In this document: piece by piece, positions 53,501-61,241 of the stretch
How positions within the stretch are numbered: position 1 is the first letter of the stretch
Layout of the letters: each line of letters opens with the position of its first letter
DNA from: JAFGPS01 sp964628465
GTDB lineage: Bacteria > Planctomycetota > Phycisphaerae > Sedimentisphaerales > Anaerobacaceae
Direction: 5' to 3'
Assembly (NCBI GenBank): GCA_964628465.1
Contig: CAZVOA010000014.1
Coordinates: 13,655-77,654 of the forward strand
Length of the DNA: 64,000 nucleotides
Translations under genes and position numbers: made by a program
The notes under the pieces: generated by a model
Database searches by the model: none
The model's input: only the letters and a program-made list of their open reading frames with translations
Told to the model about the DNA's origin: nothing

Positions 53501-54508
53501 GTAATTACACACAAAGGCAAAAATGTTCTTTCTGCTGACATGAAGAAACTGCGTGACATATGGCAGGAAACTTCATTCCAGCTTGATTTGTTACAGGCAA
53601 ATCCTGATTGTGTCGAAAAAGAACGAAAAGTCAATTACGATAGAAAAGGCTTGAATTTCAATCTGTTATTCGAGCCAACGCCAACTCCGAAAAAGATTTT
53701 GAATTCCAAATCAAAGCCGAAAATCGCAATTCTCCGCGAAGCAGGTACGAACGGCGCACGAGAAATGGCCGGAGCGTTTTACAGTGCGGGCTTCGAGACG
53801 TGGGATGTCACTATGGCCGACATTGCCGAAGGAAGAATCTCTCTGAAAGATTTCAGGGGAATTGCGTTTGCGGGCGGATTCAGTTTCGCAGATACTCTCG
53901 ACGCGGCTAAAGGCTGGGCGGGAGTTATCCAGTTCAATGACACAATACGAAAAGAATTCGATTCGTTTATCGAACGTAACGACACTTTCTCGCTCGGTGT
54001 TTGCAATGGCTGCCAGGTAATGGCTTTGCTCGGTTGGATTCCATGGCGAGGAATAGAGTTATCACATCAGCCTCGCTTTGTGAAAAACGAATCGGGCATT
54101 TTCGAGTCGCGTTTCGTTACAGTAAAAATTGAGCCGGGACCGTCAATCTTCCTGAAAGGTATGGAAGGTTCGAGACTTGGTATCTGGGTCGCTCACGGCG
54201 AAGGAAGATGTTTATGGCCGGACGAAAAGATTTTCGAGCAGATAATTAAAAATGAGCCGGGACTTGCGCCTATACGTTACGTCGATGACGAAGGAAACCA
54301 GACTGAACAATATCCATTCAATCCGAACGGCTCGCAACTTGGCATTACAGCGTTAAGTTCGCGTGACGGCAGACACATGGTTCTCATGCCGCACCCGGAA
54401 AGATTATTCAATCTCTGGCAATGGCCATACGTACCCGATGAATGGAAGAACTTAAAAGCCTCCCCCTGGCTGAAAATGTTCCAAAACGCCAGAACCTGGT
54501 GCGAATAA
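50567..54508 (+). CDS. purL: Phosphoribosylformylglycinamidine synthase, single chain
   Basis: A 1313-residue fused enzyme (PurL plus PurQ) that makes FGAM from FGAR, ATP and glutamine in purine synthesis. The synthetase part shows LNSEHCRHHLFNG, KVETHNHPTTVSAHPGAGTG, PIGLGGGSGS and the second-half GKDSVSMT and LSGHDVSEGGL. The C-terminal glutaminase has nucleophile Cys1146 (LGVCNGCQ) and His1276/Glu1278 (MPHPERLF). ATG 50567 is chosen for its ribosome site; a longer frame from 50486 would begin upstream of the promoter. Residues 922-931 (GRDARPCIST) are encoded by a palindromic repeat inserted in frame. Length is otherwise close to that of E. coli. Confidence 0.96.
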   Translation: MIISFFRRSKLWAIEENSWLRILSQKVSPEIQKVEIERRFLVDSARQLTNDEHEKLKWLLKETFEPESFAENSMLNEPVIEVGPRLAIVTPFSTNAVSICSACGMDSIKRIEETRRFSIKTKDNKALTQKQIDKIYALVHDRMTEMPYMEVPTTFEHDVQPEPVKLINLLENGIDVLKQANETLGLALDKQMMEYVYGHYSKIGRNPTDVELFMFGQLNSEHCRHHLFNGNFVIDGKKFKNSLFDLVKETTKANRGNIEVAYKDNAAVTLGKLLTMFYPSDPVNPSLFKTAKVKISDTFKVETHNHPTTVSAHPGAGTGLGGNIRDIQGVGRGGTVQSALAIYNVANLLISGYELPWEKEYAPHPSRFQTPLEIIIEASNGASDYGNKFGVPLTTGSCTSFELINADKEHYGWKKTCMVAGNWGVINEGHAQKKNIKKGHLIVQIGGDRYPIGLGGGSGSSKDAGGQEADLDFDSVQRSNPEMENRNESVIRACSELGNKSPIVSMTDLGAGGECVALPEIVNPYGAKYELRNIPCGDKTMSVLVYWCNESQESIVMIIKEQSQKVLEQICKRNRCPMYIIGTVANDGKLILTDKQATEDAPREQKVPIDLDMEFLLANLPEMTIDCKAKQRKLKALKLPKGLTVSDALERVLRLLKVGSKHFLTRKVDRSVGGLSALQQTVGACQLTIADCAVTARSFFETTGIATAIGEQPVKGLIETQAGGKMSLGEALTNLVWAPIEDFSSINFSATWQWPCKQPGEDERLYRTVQATTKLCKDLGLRIPVGKDSVSMTAWTELNGKKHPIKSPGSVQIVSFAPCSDITKVVTPDIKKPGKSVLVMLDLSGGQKRLGGSALAQVYEQLGNETPDVHSAKLLKNGFEAVQTLIKDGLILSGHDVSEGGLITCLLEMAFAGNCGLDINIGRDARPCISTLFAEELALVFEINENALKDVEKSIKKFGFKFDKNAFVLGKTTKEQEIVITHKGKNVLSADMKKLRDIWQETSFQLDLLQANPDCVEKERKVNYDRKGLNFNLLFEPTPTPKKILNSKSKPKIAILREAGTNGAREMAGAFYSAGFETWDVTMADIAEGRISLKDFRGIAFAGGFSFADTLDAAKGWAGVIQFNDTIRKEFDSFIERNDTFSLGVCNGCQVMALLGWIPWRGIELSHQPRFVKNESGIFESRFVTVKIEPGPSIFLKGMEGSRLGIWVAHGEGRCLWPDEKIFEQIIKNEPGLAPIRYVDDEGNQTEQYPFNPNGSQLGITALSSRDGRHMVLMPHPERLFNLWQWPYVPDEWKNLKASPWLKMFQNARTWCE
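53331..53358. repeat. Palindromic repeat inserted in frame inside purL
   Basis: A 28-bp palindrome with 14-bp arms and one mismatch: GTAGAGACGCACGG followed by CCGTGCATCTCTAC. It adds about ten residues between CGLDINI and LFAEELALVFE, two blocks that adjoin almost directly in other PurL proteins. The word GTAGAGACGCAC is one of the best known dispersed palindromes of environmental bacterial genomes, normally intergenic. Confidence 0.75.
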
Positions 54509-54531
54509 AAATACCTTATAAATCAAAACTT

Positions 54532-54561
54532 AAAAAGCGGGATTAAATCTCGCTTTTTTTT
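54532..54561. terminator. Bidirectional terminator between purL and the LRR genes
   Basis: AAAAGCGGGA pairs with TCTCGCTTTT around a short ATTAAA loop and continues in eight T. The LRR gene on the other strand stops at 54564, so the hairpin serves both. Confidence 0.85.
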
Positions 54562-54563
54562 GT

Positions 54564-55694
54564 TTATCTTATAATTTCCAGATTCGGTAATGCTTTTTGT
54601 AAATCATCGACCTGTTTATCTGTAATATTATGACAATTCATTATTTTCAGAATTCTAAGGTTTGTTAATTCTTTCAAAGACTCAAGATCAGATACCTGGG
54701 TCCCGTTCAAATAAAGTTCCAGCAAATTAGCCAATCCCTTCAATGGCTCGATATCCGAAACATTGCCTCCAATATAAAGGTCCTGCAAATTTGTCAGTTC
54801 TTTTAAAGGTTCTATATTTTGTAAATCAAAGCTGTAATCAAAGCTGATCAGCCAAAGCTTCTGTAAATTTTTAAGATACCTTATCATTTCAAGGTTTTGA
54901 ATTCTCCCATAAACCGTAAGCTCTCGGAGGTTCATTAAGTTCTTGAGCATCTCAAAATCACCCATATCTGTTAAGTCAATGCAGAGTATTTCCAGATTTG
55001 TCAAATCTTTGATTGGTTCAAGACTAACATTTACAGCACAGCGTAGATAAAGCTCCTGTAAATTTTTAAGTTCGTTTAATGGTTTCAAGTTAGTTAAACT
55101 ATTTCCTTCATAAATATAAAGTTTTTGCAGTTTTTTTAATTTTCTCAAAGATTCAAGGTCATTTATCATTGTAAATTGTATATAAAGGTCTTGGAGGTTT
55201 GTTAATCTTCTTAATGGCTTGATATCTTTTATATCGACATTATCAAATTTGAGCTTTTGCAGATTATGTAACTTCTCTAACGGGCTGATATCAATAGATG
55301 ACGTTCTATCAGAAAAATCAAGATTAAGCTCTCTCAGAAAGATTTTCCATTTTGTTACTTTAGTTTCAGGAACACGTATGTCAATAAGATTTAATTCTTT
55401 CAAGTTTATAAATTTCCTGAGAAATTTTATATCTTTAATCTTTTCTCCTTGGAGAGATAATTTCGTGATTTTCTTTAAATCGGAGTTAGCAAGTTTATTC
55501 GGATCTTTATTGAGCATTTTAGCAATAGCTTCACGGATTATTTTCTCACTTGCCTTTTGTGGTTCCGATTTCCAAACAAATACAGCATAAATATATCCGG
55601 CAAGGAAGAATAGAATACCAGCCGCTATTATGTATTTTCCGCACGATGGTTTCTTTTGAATATTAACTTGTTCTGTTGATTCATTCATATTCAA
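54564..55694 (-). CDS. Membrane-anchored leucine-rich repeat protein 3
   Basis: A 376-residue protein: a short cytoplasmic N-terminus, one membrane helix (about 21-42, IIAAGILFFLAGYIYAVFVW), a helical cap (AIAKMLNKDPNKLANSDLKKITKL) and about eleven 22-residue repeats of the internalin type (LTNLQDLYIGGNVSDIEPLKG). The LRR face would be outside the cytoplasm and suits protein binding. It is the last of three related genes linked by 4-base ATGA overlaps. Function unknown. Confidence 0.82.
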   Translation of the reverse strand: MNMNESTEQVNIQKKPSCGKYIIAAGILFFLAGYIYAVFVWKSEPQKASEKIIREAIAKMLNKDPNKLANSDLKKITKLSLQGEKIKDIKFLRKFINLKELNLIDIRVPETKVTKWKIFLRELNLDFSDRTSSIDISPLEKLHNLQKLKFDNVDIKDIKPLRRLTNLQDLYIQFTMINDLESLRKLKKLQKLYIYEGNSLTNLKPLNELKNLQELYLRCAVNVSLEPIKDLTNLEILCIDLTDMGDFEMLKNLMNLRELTVYGRIQNLEMIRYLKNLQKLWLISFDYSFDLQNIEPLKELTNLQDLYIGGNVSDIEPLKGLANLLELYLNGTQVSDLESLKELTNLRILKIMNCHNITDKQVDDLQKALPNLEIIR

Positions 55695-56707
55695 TTATAA
55701 TGGATTTTGAGATTCGGCAGAGCCTTTTGTAAACTTTCAATCTGCTCTTGTGGTACATTTACACATTTCACCATTTCAAGCTTCTGTAGATTAACCAGTT
55801 CCTTTAGCGGCTCAAGGCTAGAAACTTGAGTTTCATTAATATACAGTTCCTTCAAATTTTTTAATCCCTTTAACGGCTCAAGGTCAGAGATTTTAGTCTG
55901 GTAAATATACAACTGCTGTATGTCTTTCAGTTCTCTTAGAGGTTCCAGGTCGGAAACTTGAGTATTGTATGCACTCAATATTCGCAAATTTACAAGGTTC
56001 TTTATCGGCTCAATATTCGATATAGGAGTATCATTTATCAAAAGTACTTCCAGATTTTTTAATCCGCTTATCGGCTCAAGATCAGAAACACTGGTATAGC
56101 TGATATCCAGAGTTTTCAGTTTTGTCATGTCTTTTACAGGCTTGAGATTGGAAACCAGCGTGTGCATTAAATTAAGTTCTCGAACGTTAGTCAGACCTGC
56201 AAGAGGTTTAATATTCTTTACAGACGAATGATATATTGAAAGCGTCTCAAGACTTTTAAGTTTCTTCAGCGGGCTTAAATCAATCGCGAATCTTTCTTTA
56301 AGATCTATAAAGCCAAATTTCGCCATTAAGGACATCCATTTCGGGATTTTGTTTGCAGGATAATTAGTCGCTCCAAGTGCAAACACTTTAAGATTGGAAA
56401 ATTTCTCAACCAATCTTATATCTGAGAGTTCTGGAATCATTACGAGTTCACCAAGTATTGGAATATAAACTCCGAGTCCCAATTCTGTTATTTGTGCAAA
56501 ATCCTCGTCTGTCAGTTCGTCAGGATCTTTGTCAATTTTTCGAGATGCTTCCCGACGAATATATGCCTCACTGGCCGGATCGGGTTTTGGATTTTGCGAA
56601 AGTAAAATAAAAACCAAAACAGGGATTATTAAAAGCAGTATAATCCCAATCGCAATTATGTATTTTCGAAGATAAGATGTTATGGTTTTATTATTTTGAT
56701 TGTTCAT
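55691..56707 (-). CDS. Membrane-anchored leucine-rich repeat protein 2
   Basis: A 338-residue middle member of the LRR triplet. The membrane helix is at about 14-34 (IIAIGIILLLIIPVLVFILL), then a cap with DPDELTDEDFAQITELGL and about nine internalin-type repeats (LKNLEVLLINDTPISNIEPIKN). Its ends overlap both neighbours by 4 bases, so the three proteins are probably made together. Repeats are closer to protein 1 than to protein 3 by eye. Confidence 0.82.
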   Translation of the reverse strand: MNNQNNKTITSYLRKYIIAIGIILLLIIPVLVFILLSQNPKPDPASEAYIRREASRKIDKDPDELTDEDFAQITELGLGVYIPILGELVMIPELSDIRLVEKFSNLKVFALGATNYPANKIPKWMSLMAKFGFIDLKERFAIDLSPLKKLKSLETLSIYHSSVKNIKPLAGLTNVRELNLMHTLVSNLKPVKDMTKLKTLDISYTSVSDLEPISGLKNLEVLLINDTPISNIEPIKNLVNLRILSAYNTQVSDLEPLRELKDIQQLYIYQTKISDLEPLKGLKNLKELYINETQVSSLEPLKELVNLQKLEMVKCVNVPQEQIESLQKALPNLKIHYN

Positions 56708-57813
56708 CCTTTCCCTCTTGATGTACGTGCGATTTTTAGATTTGGCAATTTTATCTGCAAGTTCTCAACCTGTTCATCAGAAATATTATTACATCCACTG
56801 ATATCCAGTTTTTCCAGGTTTATTAGTGACCCTAAAGGTTCTATGTTTGAAACTTGAGTCTCGTTAATGTATAGTGTTTTCAAGTTTTTCAATCCCATTA
56901 ATGGCTCAAGAGAAGTTATTTGCGTGTTTCTTAGATGAAGATATTGTAAATTTGAAATCTCTTTGAGAGGTTTCAAGTCTGATACTTGAGTATTTGATAC
57001 AGATAGACTTTTAAGATTAACAAGTTTCTGAACTGGTTCAAGTTTTGATATTTTTGAGTTCATAACAGTAAGATCTCGTAAATTTACTAACCCTTCTAAT
57101 GGTTTCAGATCTTTGACCTGACTGTCCTGAATGTGTAAGAATTCTAAATTTGTTAATTTCTGAATAGGTTCAATATTGGAAATTGGCGTATTAATAATAA
57201 AAAGTGTCTTTAATTTTACAAGTTGTTTTAAAGGCTTAAGGTCAGTGACCTGAGTATCTATTAATTGAAGCGTATGAAGATTAGACAGATTTTTAATAGG
57301 TTCAATTTTTCGAACTGGTACATAATCAATAATAAGAAATTTAAGATTATCAAGTTTTTTAATCGGGCCAAGATCAAGTACTAATCTTTTATTAAGGTCT
57401 AAAATCCCGAGCTTTGCCATTGAATGCATCCATTTTGGAATTGCATTTTTTGGGTAACCAATTTCTATAATTTGAAGTAATTGAAGATTTGTAAATTTCT
57501 CAATAAATCTGATATCAGAAAGTTCTTTACTGATAGACTTATCACCTTGCCTGGAATATATATGACCTCCAATTGTCAAGCTGGTCATCTGAGCAAAATC
57601 ATTATCAGAGAGTTCTTCAGGATTTTTTCGAAGTTCCATAGCGGCTGCTTCTCTAATAACTTTTTCGCTGGCAGGGTCCGGTTTTTGCCCCCAACTCAAT
57701 ATTCCAAAAACAATTATGACTACTAATAAAATAACTCTAACCGCGATTATGTATTTCCTGCGGGAAGGTTTCTGACTAACTGTTTGCTTTTGTAATGCTT
57801 CGCCGTTTTTCAT
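56704..57813 (-). CDS. Membrane-anchored leucine-rich repeat protein 1
   Basis: First gene of the LRR triplet, 369 residues. Membrane helix about 20-40 (KYIIAVRVILLVVIIVFGIL), cap NPEELSDNDFAQMTSLTI, then about ten 22-residue repeats (LVNLRDLTVMNSKISKLEPVQK). The cap motif [DN]P-x-[EK]-L-x-[DN]-x-D is shared by all three proteins. No signal peptide cleavage site is visible, so a type II membrane orientation is likely. Confidence 0.82.
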   Translation of the reverse strand: MKNGEALQKQTVSQKPSRRKYIIAVRVILLVVIIVFGILSWGQKPDPASEKVIREAAAMELRKNPEELSDNDFAQMTSLTIGGHIYSRQGDKSISKELSDIRFIEKFTNLQLLQIIEIGYPKNAIPKWMHSMAKLGILDLNKRLVLDLGPIKKLDNLKFLIIDYVPVRKIEPIKNLSNLHTLQLIDTQVTDLKPLKQLVKLKTLFIINTPISNIEPIQKLTNLEFLHIQDSQVKDLKPLEGLVNLRDLTVMNSKISKLEPVQKLVNLKSLSVSNTQVSDLKPLKEISNLQYLHLRNTQITSLEPLMGLKNLKTLYINETQVSNIEPLGSLINLEKLDISGCNNISDEQVENLQIKLPNLKIARTSRGKG

Positions 57814-58004
57814 ATTTACTGCTCTTGATTGTACAATTCCGTATTTCTTAATCCCAAATCACTTTATGCCTTATAAGCTTTATATATGAAGAATTATCAA
57901 TTGTCAAAATAATAGTTGAACTTGAATTGGTTATTTATTCAGCCGGGATTTTATGTTTATGTACAATACCAATCATGGATACTTCTTATTTTCACGTTTT
58001 TTGC

Positions 58005-58033
58005 TTGAGAAAAGGTATTTCTGATGTTAATAT
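58005..58033 (+). promoter_or_regulatory. Predicted promoter of the PfkB-family kinase gene
   Basis: TTGAGA (58005-58010), exactly 17 bases and TAATAT (58028-58033), 49 bases before the ATG; AAAGGA lies 6 bases before the ATG. Confidence 0.5.
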
Positions 58034-58082
58034 TTCATCCCTGATAATGTAGTAACAAATTATAGATTTTAAAGGAAATAAA

Positions 58083-59231
58083 ATGGCACAAGCAGTTAAA
58101 TATACAAATATAAAACCAGCGGATAAATGCCGCTATGACGGTGTATCAATGGGCGAAGTTATGCTCAGGCTCGATCCGAGAGATATTCCTACGCCAAGAG
58201 TTAGAGATAATGTAAGGATTTCACAAGGCGGCGGCGAAACCAACGTAGCCTGCGGTTTAGCATATACGTTCGGATTGAGGGCGGCCGTGCTTACCGCGCT
58301 GGTCGATGATGTTATTGGACACAATATAAGAAACCAGATGCGCGAACTTGGCGTCGATACAAGCAAATTTATCTGGTGGAATACAAGCAATGACGGCTCG
58401 AAATATTCCACCGACAAAAAAGGAACTATCTGTAACGGAATAAGTTTCACTTATAACGGAGCGGGTGTATTACCTTCTGAAACAACATACTACCGAGGCA
58501 ATACAGCGGCAACAATGCTCAAGCCCGGCGATTTCGATTTCGATGATTTGTTTGGCAAGCAAGGCGTGAGAGTTTTTAATACCGGCGGAATTTTGACATT
58601 AATCGGTCCCAAAACCGGCGAGCTTGCAATAGAAGCGGCACAAAAAGCAGCCGAGTATGGAACTTTTGTTTCCGCGGATTTAAATTACCGCTCTAAGGTC
58701 GAGCCTGACAAAAATAAAGCAAAATCCATAAACCAGAAACTCGCGCCATATCTTGGAATGCTTGTAGGTAATGATTCCGACCTTGCGGACGCGCTGGGAT
58801 ATGAAACTAAGACCACGAAAAAAGCTACTTTTGCCGAATGGGCTGAATCTTATAAGCAAACTGTCTTGAGAGTCGCAAAAGACTTACCAAACTTGAGCCT
58901 GATAGGAACCCAATGGCGAGGCGCTCATAACGCGGACGTGATAAGCTGGGGTGCAATTCTTTACGATGTATTGAACAACACTTTCTATGAAGCTCCGGTT
59001 CGAGAGAATGTCCCGATTAGAGACAGAACCGGCGGCGGAGATTCTTTCGCTTCAGGCGTGCTTGCGGCTCTGTTAAAAGGTAAAGACCTTGCGACCGCTG
59101 TAAACTGGGGAGCCGCACACGGAGTTCTCGTTCAGGAAACTCCAGGTGACGTAACTTGTGTGGAAGAAAAAGAAATTACCGCAGAAGTAAACAGGGCGCT
59201 TAAAGGCGGCGGTGTTAAAGCTGTAAGATAA
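58083..59231 (+). CDS. PfkB/ribokinase-family sugar kinase (KDG kinase-like)
   Basis: A 382-residue carbohydrate kinase. The N-terminal sugar site shows SMGEVMLRLDP and SQGGGETNVACGLAYTFG; the C-terminal DRTGGGDSFASGVLAALL holds the catalytic Asp and anion hole of the family. The opening resembles 2-keto-3-deoxygluconate kinase, which would fit a pectin/uronate-degrading lifestyle, but residues do not fix the substrate. It is longer than the usual 310 residues, mainly in the middle (residues about 225-290). It ends before a shared terminator. Confidence 0.85.
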   Translation: MAQAVKYTNIKPADKCRYDGVSMGEVMLRLDPRDIPTPRVRDNVRISQGGGETNVACGLAYTFGLRAAVLTALVDDVIGHNIRNQMRELGVDTSKFIWWNTSNDGSKYSTDKKGTICNGISFTYNGAGVLPSETTYYRGNTAATMLKPGDFDFDDLFGKQGVRVFNTGGILTLIGPKTGELAIEAAQKAAEYGTFVSADLNYRSKVEPDKNKAKSINQKLAPYLGMLVGNDSDLADALGYETKTTKKATFAEWAESYKQTVLRVAKDLPNLSLIGTQWRGAHNADVISWGAILYDVLNNTFYEAPVRENVPIRDRTGGGDSFASGVLAALLKGKDLATAVNWGAAHGVLVQETPGDVTCVEEKEITAEVNRALKGGGVKAVR

Positions 59232-59250
59232 TACGATTAAAAACAAACAT

Positions 59251-59288
59251 AAAAAAAGCTTCGTTCATTATAAACGAAGCTTTTTTTA
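59251..59288. terminator. Bidirectional terminator between sugar kinase and rpoD
   Basis: AAAAAAGCTTCGTT pairs with AACGAAGCTTTTTT around a short CATTATA loop, with A and T runs on both sides. It closes the convergent sugar kinase (plus) and rpoD (minus). Confidence 0.9.
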
Positions 59289-59310
59289 TTTATACAGCTA
59301 ATCTACAAAA

Positions 59311-61104
59311 TTATGCTGATTTATTGTCAAGGAATCCTTCAAGCTTTCTGGCGCGAACTGGGTGCTGAAGTTTGCGAATCGCTTTTGCCTCAACCTGCCT
59401 GACTCTCTCACGTGTAACCTTGAAAATTCTTCCAACTTCTTCGAGAGTGTATGTGTAGCCGTCACCGATACCGTAACGCAATTTTATAATCTCGCGTTCA
59501 CGATAAGAAAGTGTTTTTAAGACCGAATCAATTCTGTCTTTCAGCATTTCCTGAGTGGCCGAAGCTACCGGCGAATCAACGCCGTCGTCTTCGATAAAAT
59601 CTCCGAAATAGCTGTCGTCACTTTCACCAATCGGCCTGTCTAAGCTTATCGGGTGCTTGGAGATTTTCATAACTCTTCGAGTTTCGCCTACGCTCATTTT
59701 GGCTTCCTCGGCGATTTCCTCGATTGTTGGTTCGCGGCCAAGTCTCTGGTGCAGTACTTTTCCAGCCGTCCTGAGACGGCTCATGGTCTCTATCATATGA
59801 ACAGGAATTCGAATCGTTCTGGCATGGTCCGCTATCGCGCGGGTTATAGCCTGACGAATCCACCATGTCGCGTACGTACTGAATTTATAACCTCTTCTGT
59901 ACTCGTACTTATCTACGGCTCTCATAAGACCGGTATTGCCTTCCTGTATCAAGTCAAGAAAGCTCAGGCCCCTGTTACGGTATTTCTTGGCGATTGAAAC
60001 AACAAGTCTCAGGTTGGCGCTTGAAAGCAAACGTTTTGTGCTTTCATATTGAGTGAAGACCCTGTCCAGAATATCCAGTCTTTTTTCGAGCTGCTTCGGC
60101 GTCTCCATCACTAAATCCTGGAGTCCTTTAAGCTCTTGCTTCATCGCATCGATGTCATCCTGTATTATCTGGCCGCCCGGTCCTGCGCTAATGTTTGTTT
60201 CCAGTTGATGCATCTTGTCACAAATACCGTGAAGCTTGTTTTTAATTGGTTGAATCCTGCTTGTTCGCAAACTAAGTTCTTCAAGAAGAATGGCAACTTT
60301 TCGCTTGACTCTTCGTGATTGTTTTATAGCCTGCCTAATGGGTTCAGTTTCCTGATCCTGAGCTTCGGTAATCTGTTTAAACAATCCCTGATTAATCTTG
60401 AGAAGTTTTTCGATTGTCTCAAGATTTACAGGAATGCGTTTTTTAATAACATTCTTTGTCAGAGGATTTTCGTTACCAACCTTAATCGTCCTGTCGAACG
60501 ACATAGTTCCATTGTGTACGTATTGGAATAATTCCACCGCGTTTCTTGCGCAATAATCGCTCTCAAGCATTTTTCTTCTGAAAGCCATTCTCGCGATTTC
60601 AATTTTGCGCGCAAGTGTAATTTCTGATTTTCTTGTCAGAAGCGGTATCTGACCCATTTGTGTAAGATACATACGAATCGGGTCGTCTATTCGCCTTGAG
60701 GCCTCTTCGCCGACAAGCTGTCTTTCAAGAAGCTCATCATCGTCTTTGAGTTCACCTTCTAAATCCGGCTCATGCTCAACCAGGTCTTCATCAAAATCAT
60801 CATCCTTTTCAACCCCGGCGGAATCCACATCAGCTTCATCGACCAGGTTTATACCTTTTTCGTCAAGAGTAGCCAATAGCTTGTCAAGACGAGCCGGACT
60901 GATAGCATCATCAGGCAAATCTTCGTTGATTTCCTCATATGTAAGGAAACCTTTTTTCTCGCCTTTCTTTATGAGCAGTTTAATTTGCTGCTCTGGATCC
61001 TTGCCGTCTTTAAGTACCGGAGATTCATCTTCTTCGACTTCTACTTCTACAGGATTTTTTATTTCTTCTTCAATATCCTTCTTCTTTTTTCTTGCCACTA
61101 TCAT
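59311..61104 (-). CDS. rpoD: Primary RNA polymerase sigma factor RpoD
   Basis: A 597-residue sigma-70. An acidic N-terminal region 1.1 (about 40-140) is followed by region 1.2 (DDPIRMYLTQMGQIPLL), a non-conserved stretch, region 2 (LIQEGNTGLMRAVDKYEYRRG; then KFSTYATWWIRQAITRAI), region 3 (RIPVHMIETMSRL) and region 4 (TLEEVGRIFKVTRERVRQVE), which read the -10 and -35 boxes. It lies downstream of dnaG, a remnant of the macromolecular-synthesis operon without rpsU. Consistent with it, several -35/-10 boxes of this window follow the sigma-70 pattern. Confidence 0.97.
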   Translation of the reverse strand: MIVARKKKKDIEEEIKNPVEVEVEEDESPVLKDGKDPEQQIKLLIKKGEKKGFLTYEEINEDLPDDAISPARLDKLLATLDEKGINLVDEADVDSAGVEKDDDFDEDLVEHEPDLEGELKDDDELLERQLVGEEASRRIDDPIRMYLTQMGQIPLLTRKSEITLARKIEIARMAFRRKMLESDYCARNAVELFQYVHNGTMSFDRTIKVGNENPLTKNVIKKRIPVNLETIEKLLKINQGLFKQITEAQDQETEPIRQAIKQSRRVKRKVAILLEELSLRTSRIQPIKNKLHGICDKMHQLETNISAGPGGQIIQDDIDAMKQELKGLQDLVMETPKQLEKRLDILDRVFTQYESTKRLLSSANLRLVVSIAKKYRNRGLSFLDLIQEGNTGLMRAVDKYEYRRGYKFSTYATWWIRQAITRAIADHARTIRIPVHMIETMSRLRTAGKVLHQRLGREPTIEEIAEEAKMSVGETRRVMKISKHPISLDRPIGESDDSYFGDFIEDDGVDSPVASATQEMLKDRIDSVLKTLSYREREIIKLRYGIGDGYTYTLEEVGRIFKVTRERVRQVEAKAIRKLQHPVRARKLEGFLDNKSA

Positions 61105-61204
61105 TTTCCTTCAAATTAGGTTTTATATACTTCACAAACAATTCTTGTTTAATAGCACCTTAATTAAAACTCGATTACTTTTTTCTGTGATATAAATTTA
61201 TCCC

Positions 61205-61237
61205 CATACGATCTTTACGCTTGCGTATATTCGTATG
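61205..61237. repeat. Hairpin between dnaG and rpoD
   Basis: CATACGA (61205-61211) pairs with TCGTATG (61231-61237), and inside it ACGC-TT-GCGT forms a second stem. It lies 5 bases after the dnaG stop. Its words (TATACGC, TACGA) resemble the dispersed palindromes at 33195, 35152 and 43480; it may be a short relative or an RNA-processing hairpin. Confidence 0.4.
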
Positions 61238-61241
61238 TTCG

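Noticed and set aside
54564..57813. LRR genes as NLR-type defence receptors
   Set aside because: They lack any NTPase, TIR or effector domain and are single-pass membrane proteins, so an immune role has no support in the sequence.
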